Assembly: GCF_020179755.1 (NCBI RefSeq)
Contig: NZ_JAIUCY010000006.1
Location: forward strand, 186,001 to 250,000
Direction: 5' to 3'
DNA: 64,000 bases
From: Herbaspirillum sp. alder98
GTDB lineage: Bacteria; Pseudomonadota; Gammaproteobacteria; Burkholderiales; Burkholderiaceae_D
Under the pieces are notes generated by a model. It was not told where the DNA came from. It ran no database searches and was given only the letters and a program-made list of their open reading frames with translations. Made by a program: the position numbers and the translations under genes. Shown here in pieces: positions 58,225 through 64,000 of this stretch (position 1 is its first letter; every line of letters begins with the position of its first letter).

Positions 58225-59586
58225 TCAGGCCCGCAGGCATTGGGCCACAGAGTCCAATGCCGCTACCTGGGAAAAATTACTAAATCGTTCGAACAGCCCG
58301 TTGGCATCGGCGCCCGATGTATTGCCGCGCGCGCACTCGGTAAATTTGATGCGCTGCTGCTCTTCGGTCAACGGATTCTGGATGCAGCCCTTGGGGTAGA
58401 TCGCCTGGTGCTCGAGCACCCTGCCATCGGACAGCGTGATACGCGCCTCGCAATCGCCGCCCCAGGGCAGGCTGGCCGCCTCCGGCAGGATCTGCCGGAC
58501 ATGCATCTGCACCAGCGGCATCAATCGCTGGACCTTCTTGTCCGTCAGCGCCTGCTCGGTGAAATGGCTCATGCGGGGAATCCCATGCACCAATGCCAGC
58601 GCGGCGCAGTAATTCATGCTGAAGCGCGCTTCCGATGACGACACCGGGGTCTGGTAACGCAGGTTGGCGACCATGAATTCGGGCATATGGATATCGATGG
58701 CCTTGATGTCTTCGAGCGCGAACACATGATCCTCGGCCAGCGCCAGCATGGCGTCGATACCCAGGTGCGACGACATGCACGACGGATAGAGCTTGGCCAC
58801 CAGGCCGTACTCGTCGATGGCCAGGCGCGCAGCCGGGAACATCTCGGGCGAGAACACGCCGAGGTCGCCGCTGCCGGCGTATAACTCCTCGAACGACCAT
58901 TTTCCTTGCAGCGTATTGGTCACGCCGGTCACGCCGGCGCCGGCCAGCTTGGCCGCCATCACGCCATGCATGGCGGCGAAGCCGGCGTGCATCGGCTTGA
59001 CCATCGAGCCGAACTGGCGCTTGCTGCCGCCGGCCAGGCTGGAGCCGATGCTGATGGCGTGCAGGATGCCCTCCTGGCCCAGCTTCATCAACACTGCGCA
59101 GGCCGCGGCCACGCCGATGGCGCCGATGGTGGAGGTGGCGTGCCAGCCCGATTCGTAATGCGAAGGGTTGACCACCTTGCCGATCTGCGCCTCCACTTCC
59201 AGGCCGGCGATATAGGCATGCACCACCTCCACCGGCCTGGTGCCGATCTCCTCGGCCAGCGCCAGCAGCGCCGGCACCAGCGAGGCGCTGGCATGGGTCA
59301 CCGGCGGGAAGAAGTTGTCGTCGAAATCCAGCGCGTGCGCGGCGCAGCCGTTGATCAGGGCGGCCCACGGCGCCGATATGGGGCGCTTGTGGGTGACCGC
59401 GCTGGAGCGCCCGCAACCATCATCTGGCGTGATCTTGCCGGCGCCGATCACGGCCGGCTCATTGCGCCCGCCCAGCACGCAGCCCATGACGTCTGCAATG
59501 GCGGCTTCGGCGCGCTTGATCGACGCCGATGGAAATACCTTGCTGCCGTCGGCGCACCATGCGGCCAGCTGTTCACTCAATTCCAT
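58225..59586 (-). CDS. MmgE/PrpD-family protein
   Basis: A 453-aa protein with family features: AEAAIADVMGCVLGG, AALINGCAAHALDFDDNFFPPVTHASASLVPALLALAEE, SGWHATSTIGAIGVAAACAV and KPMHAGFAAMHGVMAAKLA. The family includes 2-methylcitrate dehydratase and cis-aconitate decarboxylase; the DFDD and H-A-S residues place it generally, but no specific reaction can be claimed. It overlaps nothing, lies 11 bp after the ArgE-like gene and precedes the MFS gene, so it is part of a three-gene catabolic operon. Confidence 0.9.
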   Translation of the reverse strand: MELSEQLAAWCADGSKVFPSASIKRAEAAIADVMGCVLGGRNEPAVIGAGKITPDDGCGRSSAVTHKRPISAPWAALINGCAAHALDFDDNFFPPVTHASASLVPALLALAEEIGTRPVEVVHAYIAGLEVEAQIGKVVNPSHYESGWHATSTIGAIGVAAACAVLMKLGQEGILHAISIGSSLAGGSKRQFGSMVKPMHAGFAAMHGVMAAKLAGAGVTGVTNTLQGKWSFEELYAGSGDLGVFSPEMFPAARLAIDEYGLVAKLYPSCMSSHLGIDAMLALAEDHVFALEDIKAIDIHMPEFMVANLRYQTPVSSSEARFSMNYCAALALVHGIPRMSHFTEQALTDKKVQRLMPLVQMHVRQILPEAASLPWGGDCEARITLSDGRVLEHQAIYPKGCIQNPLTEEQQRIKFTECARGNTSGADANGLFERFSNFSQVAALDSVAQCLRA

Positions 59587-59597
59587 GCTGCCGCTCC

Positions 59598-60827
59598 TTA
59601 CCGGATGACGGATTGGCCAGCGTCGATGCTGGTGGCCATCACGTATTTGTCAAAAAATGCCTCGCACCGCGCAAGCTGCTCGAGCGTCACGAATTCATTG
59701 GGTTTATGCGCATGGGCGATGTCGCCAGGGCCACAGATCACGGCCGGGATGCCGGCTGCGCTGAACAACCCTGCCTCGCTGCCAAATCCGACCTTGCTGG
59801 CGCGCTCGGCGCCGAGGATGCGGATGGCGCGCTGGACCACGTCGTCCGAAGGCTGCGAATTGAGGCCCGGATAGGAAGACAGGATCTCGAACTCGACCCG
59901 GCCCGCGCTGCTGCCATGCTCGCCCTCGGCCTCGACCTTCATCCGCGGCAGCATCGATTGCTCGATGTAGCTGCGCAGTTCGTCCAGCACCTGCTGCGGA
60001 TCGACGCCCGGCAAGAACCTGTGCTCGAACACGAATTCGCATTTATCGGGGATCGTGTTGACGACCTTGCCGCCGTGGATCACGGTCGTGACGATGGTCG
60101 AATACGGGACGTCGAACTCGCGATCCCAGGTTTCGGATCCGCGCACCCGCTGAGCGATCTCGCGGATGCGCACGATCAGTTCGGCCGTGAAGTCCACCGC
60201 GTTGATGGCCAGTTGCGGCGACGACGAATGCGCCGAATGCCCGTGCACCGAGCAGCGATAGGCGCGCTTGCCCTTGTGCGCCAGCACCGGCAGCATCATG
60301 GTCGGCTCGCCGACGATACAGGCGGTAGGCTTGATGCCGTTGGCCTTGAGGTCATCGAGCAGGCCGCCCACGCCCAGGCATCCCAGCTCTTCGTCGTAGG
60401 AGAAGGAAAAGTGGATGGGCGTATGCAGCTTCTGGCGCGCCAGGCTGGGCAGTCGCGACAGGCACACTGCGATAAAACCCTTCATGTCGCAGGAACCGCG
60501 GCCATAGATGCGATCACCTATGGTGGTCGCCACGAAGGGATCGGTATCCCACTGCTGCCCGTCCACCGGCACCACATCGGTGTGACCGGAAAAGACCGTG
60601 CCGAATCCCGGCCCCTCGCCATACGTGGCGAACAGGTTGGCCTTCTTGCCGCTGGCGTCGTAGGTCAGCCTGACCTGGGCGCCGAGCCTGTTGAGCGTGT
60701 CGCGTGCCCATTCGATCAGGCCCAGGTTGGACTCACGGCTGACTGTGTTGAAGCCGATCAGTGTCGACAACAGCGACAAGGTCTCGGCCGACGGCTGGGC
60801 TGGCGTAATCAATTTTTTGTTTTCCAT
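59598..60827 (-). CDS. Acetylornithine deacetylase (ArgE)-like M20 metallohydrolase
   Basis: A 409-aa dinuclear zinc amidohydrolase. Metal ligands and catalytic residues are visible: His82/Asp84 (SGHTDVVPV), Asp114 (RGSCDMKG), the Glu146-Glu147 pair (FSYDEELGCLG) and a C-terminal His (DIAHAHKPNEF). The dimerisation domain contains HGHSAHSS. It matches ArgE closely, but in this operon with a PrpD-like gene and an organic-acid transporter it may deacylate a different N-acyl amino acid. No arginine-biosynthesis gene is nearby. It is divergent from the MocR regulator. Confidence 0.9.
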   Translation of the reverse strand: MENKKLITPAQPSAETLSLLSTLIGFNTVSRESNLGLIEWARDTLNRLGAQVRLTYDASGKKANLFATYGEGPGFGTVFSGHTDVVPVDGQQWDTDPFVATTIGDRIYGRGSCDMKGFIAVCLSRLPSLARQKLHTPIHFSFSYDEELGCLGVGGLLDDLKANGIKPTACIVGEPTMMLPVLAHKGKRAYRCSVHGHSAHSSSPQLAINAVDFTAELIVRIREIAQRVRGSETWDREFDVPYSTIVTTVIHGGKVVNTIPDKCEFVFEHRFLPGVDPQQVLDELRSYIEQSMLPRMKVEAEGEHGSSAGRVEFEILSSYPGLNSQPSDDVVQRAIRILGAERASKVGFGSEAGLFSAAGIPAVICGPGDIAHAHKPNEFVTLEQLARCEAFFDKYVMATSIDAGQSVIR

Positions 60828-61066
60828 TGGATCGAATCAATCATCTCCGGCTGCCGACACAGAGCGGTGCGGCTGGCGTAGCAGAGCGCGCGTATCTGAA
60901 ATCGGTAGCCCGCTGTGGTCCTATCGGACACCGGGCTATAGCCATCGGATTGATGCTTATTTAGAATATGACAATGCTAGTTACCCTGTGCATCTCAGGC
61001 GAGGTACAGATATTCATTAACTTCCGACGTCTGTAATGACGGCCGGAGAATACAGATGGGAAGAAA
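60828..61066. promoter_or_regulatory. Divergent control region between ArgE-like and MocR genes
   Basis: The 239-bp gap contains an inverted repeat TAGCCCG (60906-60912) / CGGGCTA (60932-60938). It also contains direct repeats of ATCGGA (about 60924 and 60945), of the kind MocR proteins often use, and an AT-rich segment at 60950-60985 that probably holds the promoter. No gene is seen inside it. Confidence 0.55.
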
Positions 61067-62464
61067 ATGGCGTTGATCCAGTTGTCTACCGCGTCGAAAA
61101 TTTCGCTGGTGGAGCAAATCGTCGATCGCATCAAGAACCTGGTCGACAGCGGCTCCCTGCGCTCCGGCACCAAGATGACCTCGATCCGGTTGTTCGCCCG
61201 CCAGCACCTGGTCAGCGTGCATACCGTGGCCGATGCGTTCGAGCGCCTGGTGGCACTGGGTTATCTCGAATCGCGGCCGCGCAGCGGTTTCTTCGTCAAG
61301 CAGTCGCGGCCGACGGTCGACAAGCGCAATCCCACCGAAAAGTTTGCCAAGGCCTTCGATCACCTGTGGCAGATGCGGTCGCACCTGAGCAACGACGACG
61401 GCCTGCTCGATGTCAGCACGGGAAAATTGCCCAAGGAATGGATGGACCCCGACATGGTGAAGGCCAGCCTGAAATCGGTGGCCTCCAAGATCGACTCGGG
61501 GATGATGCAGTACGGTGAGCCCTACGGCTATCTGCCGTTGCGCACGCTGCTGCTGTCAAAACTGTCCGACCTGGGCATCTACGCCCAGCCCGATCAGGTG
61601 CTGCTGACCCAGGGCGCATCGCAGGCAATGGACCTGATCATCCGTTACCTGCTGCGCCCGGGCGACAAGGTGCTGGTCGACGACCCCGGTTATTTCAACC
61701 TGTTCAGCAACCTGCAGATGCAGGGGATCGAGCCGTTGCCGGTGCGCCGCAATCACGATGGTCCCGACCTCGACATGCTCGAGAAGATCGCGCAGCAGCA
61801 CCGTCCCAGCGTCATGTTCACGCAGTCAGTGCTGCAGACGCCGACCGGCTCGACCATCTCGCCGGGCAATGCCTATCGCCTGCTGCGATTGTCCGAGCAG
61901 TACGATTTCCGGCTGGTTGAAAACGACGCCTATGCCGACATGCTGTCGGAACAGGTGCCGCGACTGGCAACGCTGGACCAGCTGTCGCGGGTGTTCTATG
62001 TCGGCAGCTTCTCGAAGACCTTGTCGGTGTCGGCGCGGGTGGGCTACGTGGCCGCGCCCGCCAACTCGATCAAGGACCTGGCCAACATGAAGATGATCAC
62101 CAGCATCACCAGCGCCCAGTTGAGCGAGAAATTCGTCTTTCATGCGCTCACCGAGGGCCTGTACCGCCGCTCGACCGAACGCCTCAAGCTGCGCCTGGCC
62201 AGCAGCCTGACCGACACCGAAAACGCGCTGCGCCCGCTGGGGTTCCAGTTCTTCTGCCGTCCGCTGGGGGGCAAGTTCATCTGGATCCGGCACCCCAAGT
62301 TCGACAGCTCGTCGGATATCTGGAAGCTGGCCGCCAACGCCGGCATCATCATCGCGCCGGGCAAGGTGTTTCGCAACGGAATGCAGGACACGCCATGGTT
62401 CCGCCTCAATGTCTGTTACGGCACCGAGCCGGCGCTGATCGAATTGTTCAAATCGATCTGTTGA
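61067..62464 (+). CDS. MocR-type PLP-dependent transcriptional regulator
   Basis: A 465-aa GntR/aminotransferase fusion. The winged helix (residues 12-78, [63 protein letters not shown]) is joined by a linker to a class I aminotransferase fold with PLP lysine Lys317 ([10 protein letters not shown]), Asp287 (VENDAYAD) and DDPGYFN. Such regulators sense amino acids or amines as PLP adducts. It is divergent from the ArgE-PrpD-MFS operon and likely controls it. The last 49 bases overlap the convergent chemoreceptor gene. Confidence 0.93.
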   Translation: MALIQLSTASKISLVEQIVDRIKNLVDSGSLRSGTKMTSIRLFARQHLVSVHTVADAFERLVALGYLESRPRSGFFVKQSRPTVDKRNPTEKFAKAFDHLWQMRSHLSNDDGLLDVSTGKLPKEWMDPDMVKASLKSVASKIDSGMMQYGEPYGYLPLRTLLLSKLSDLGIYAQPDQVLLTQGASQAMDLIIRYLLRPGDKVLVDDPGYFNLFSNLQMQGIEPLPVRRNHDGPDLDMLEKIAQQHRPSVMFTQSVLQTPTGSTISPGNAYRLLRLSEQYDFRLVENDAYADMLSEQVPRLATLDQLSRVFYVGSFSKTLSVSARVGYVAAPANSIKDLANMKMITSITSAQLSEKFVFHALTEGLYRRSTERLKLRLASSLTDTENALRPLGFQFFCRPLGGKFIWIRHPKFDSSSDIWKLAANAGIIIAPGKVFRNGMQDTPWFRLNVCYGTEPALIELFKSIC

Positions 62465-64000
62465 GGCGCGCCGCCCACGCGCGTGGCCAGGCCCGGCGCG
62501 CGCGGCGCCGGATCCAGCCGGAACGCCGCCACCAGCTGGCTGACCCGGCCCGCCTGTTCCTTGAGGGTGATCGATGCGGCGGCGGCTTCTTCGACCAGCG
62601 CCGCATTCTGCTGGGTGGAATGCTCCAGCTCGGCCAGCGCACCGTTGATCTGCCGGATACCACCGCCCTGCTCGCGCATCGAATGATCGATGTCCTGCAC
62701 GATGCTCGCCACCCGTTCGATGCCCTGCACGATTTCCTGCATGTTGCGGCCGGCAGCCAGCACCTTGGCGTTGCCCGAGGCCACGCTGCTCTCGGAGACG
62801 GCGATGAGCGACTTGATTTCGCGCGCAGCGGTGGCGCTGCGCTGGGCCAGCGCCCGCACCTCGCTGGCCACCACGGCAAAGCCACGCCCGTTCTCGCCGG
62901 CCCGCGCGGCCTCGACGGCGGCGTTCAGGGCCAGGATATTGGTCTGGAACGCAATGGCGTCGATCACGCCGATGATGGTGGCGATGTTGGACGACGCACG
63001 ACAGATCTCGTCCATCGTGGTGACCACCTCACCCATGACATCGCGCCCCTGCACCACGCTGCCGCTCACCGCGCGCGCCAGCTGCGACGCCTGGCCGGCG
63101 CTGTCCACGCAATTCTCGAGCGCGGCCGTCATCTGTTCCAGTGACGCCGAGGTTTCCTGCAGGCTGCTGGCGGCGGTCTCGGTACGATGCGACAGGTCGC
63201 GATTGCCGGATTCGATATCCATCGTGGCCAGCGCCACCGAGGCGCTGCCATGGCGCACTTCCTTGAGCACCTCGGCAATCTTGCCGGCGAAGAGATTGAA
63301 CGAGGCCGCGATCTGCGCCACCTCGTCGCGTCCGACCACCGGCAGGCGTTGCGACAGGTCGCCGCTGCCCGATCCGATTTCGTCGAGCGCATCGCGCACC
63401 TGCGACAGACGCCGGAACGAGCGCGCCGTCAACATGGCACAGACCAGCGTCGCCGCCACCACCAGCAACAACACCGCCAGCGCCGAGGCGCGCAGCACAT
63501 CGCGAATGCCGGCGGTGGCTTCGCGCTGGTCCAGCGCTACCACCAGCGTCCATTCGGTGTTGGGGATCGGGCGCGCGCGCAACAGCTTGGAGGCGCCATC
63601 GACGTCAGCCTCAAGCAGCTCGCCACTGCCGGCGGCGGCCAGGATCGCCTGCGGCACCAGGCCCGGCGCGATCTGATCGGCCTTCTTGAGCAGCAGCTTC
63701 TCGTCGGGATGGGCGATGATGACGCCCTCCTTGTCCAGCACCATGCCCAGGCTCGATGGCGTCGGCTGGATGGCGGCGATCACGGCCCGCACCTTGTCCA
63801 GCGACACCCCGCCGGCGATCACCCCTTGCGGTTTGCCATCGCGCATGATCGGGGCCGTAAACGACACCAGCAGCAAGCCGGTGGCGGAGCGGTAAGGCTT
63901 GGTGATCAATGGCTTGCCGGCGGCGATGCTTTCCTTGTACCAGGGCCGCGGCGTCGGATCGTAGTCGGCCGGCAAGCCCGGCGTGGTCGAGACAAACGAC
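62416..64000 (-). CDS. Methyl-accepting chemotaxis protein with dCache-type sensor, 5' end cut
   Basis: About 527 C-terminal residues are visible; the N-terminus lies beyond the right edge. The sensor part shows the dCache_1 signature [41 protein letters not shown] membrane helix ([20 protein letters not shown]) is followed by a HAMP domain and the signalling tip with [33 protein letters not shown]. The C-terminus lacks a CheR-binding NWETF-type pentapeptide. It likely senses an amino- or organic-acid ligand. Its 3' end overlaps the MocR gene, an antisense arrangement that may couple their expression slightly. Confidence 0.93.
   Translation of the reverse strand, partial: SFVSTTPGLPADYDPTPRPWYKESIAAGKPLITKPYRSATGLLLVSFTAPIMRDGKPQGVIAGGVSLDKVRAVIAAIQPTPSSLGMVLDKEGVIIAHPDEKLLLKKADQIAPGLVPQAILAAAGSGELLEADVDGASKLLRARPIPNTEWTLVVALDQREATAGIRDVLRASALAVLLLVVAATLVCAMLTARSFRRLSQVRDALDEIGSGSGDLSQRLPVVGRDEVAQIAASFNLFAGKIAEVLKEVRHGSASVALATMDIESGNRDLSHRTETAASSLQETSASLEQMTAALENCVDSAGQASQLARAVSGSVVQGRDVMGEVVTTMDEICRASSNIATIIGVIDAIAFQTNILALNAAVEAARAGENGRGFAVVASEVRALAQRSATAAREIKSLIAVSESSVASGNAKVLAAGRNMQEIVQGIERVASIVQDIDHSMREQGGGIRQINGALAELEHSTQQNAALVEEAAAASITLKEQAGRVSQLVAAFRLDPAPRAPGLATRVGGAPQQIDLNNSISAGSVP

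Noticed and set aside
1..64000. Mobile elements, CRISPR arrays, tRNA or rRNA genes
   Set aside because: No transposase or integrase, no regular spaced repeats and no tRNA/rRNA-like sequence were seen; the effector island has no visible insertion boundary repeats in this window.

Overview
The window is a dense, GC-rich (roughly 62-65% by eye) stretch of a betaproteobacterial-type chromosome. Gene families and style suggest Oxalobacteraceae (Herbaspirillum-like); this rests on recognising families, not on a marker gene. No rRNA, tRNA, CRISPR array or insertion sequence was seen. Both edges cut genes: a TonB-like protein on the left and a chemoreceptor on the right.

Region A (1-20.1 kb, almost all minus strand) is a two-partner secretion locus. 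It has a giant filamentous-haemagglutinin-like exoprotein (TpsA, 4145 aa, 5099-17536) and its outer-membrane transporter TpsB (2690-4321). A private energising set follows: a lectin-like/ExbB fusion, ExbD and a TonB-like protein. Upstream lies a FecI/FecR-type signalling module made of a soluble STN-domain protein, an ECF sigma factor and a FecR-like anti-sigma factor. The motif GTCTTTACAA(A/G)GAC precedes both the signalling operon and tpsA. A DegQ-like protease, a small membrane protein and a phytase-like lipoprotein follow (20.1-23.4 kb).

Region B (23.4-36.6 kb, minus strand) looks like a complete envelope-to-cytoplasm uptake and breakdown route for a ribosylated compound. An ExbD-TonB-receptor-ExbB operon serves the outer membrane. 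A BMP-type ABC importer serves the inner membrane. An ADP-ribosylglycohydrolase-like enzyme, a PfkB sugar kinase and a nucleoside hydrolase act in the cytoplasm. A GntR/UTRA regulator sits between the two halves, and near-identical GGTACGTNCC palindromes lie upstream of its own gene and of the exbD operon.

Region C (36.6-51.0 kb, plus strand) is a probable type III secretion effector island. It holds five large proteins with effector-like N-termini (1618, 395, 467, 988 and 449 aa) and two CesT-family chaperones. HrpL-type hrp boxes (GGAAC-N16/17-CCAC-like) precede at least two and perhaps three transcription units. Two effectors carry recognisable enzyme folds: an Asp/Glu-racemase-like protein and a class I glutamine-amidotransferase/gamma-glutamyl-hydrolase-like protein. 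The other three are unrecognised.

Region D (51.0-64.0 kb) is catabolic. It has a second BMP-type ABC importer lacking a local ATPase gene, an amidase-signature enzyme, a divergent FCD-GntR regulator with clear inverted-repeat operators, an ArgE-like deacylase / MmgE-PrpD / MFS operon with a divergent MocR-type regulator, and the 3' part of a methyl-accepting chemotaxis protein. The arrangement suggests a plant- or host-associated bacterium that secretes adhesins and effectors and scavenges nucleoside- and amide-type nutrients.
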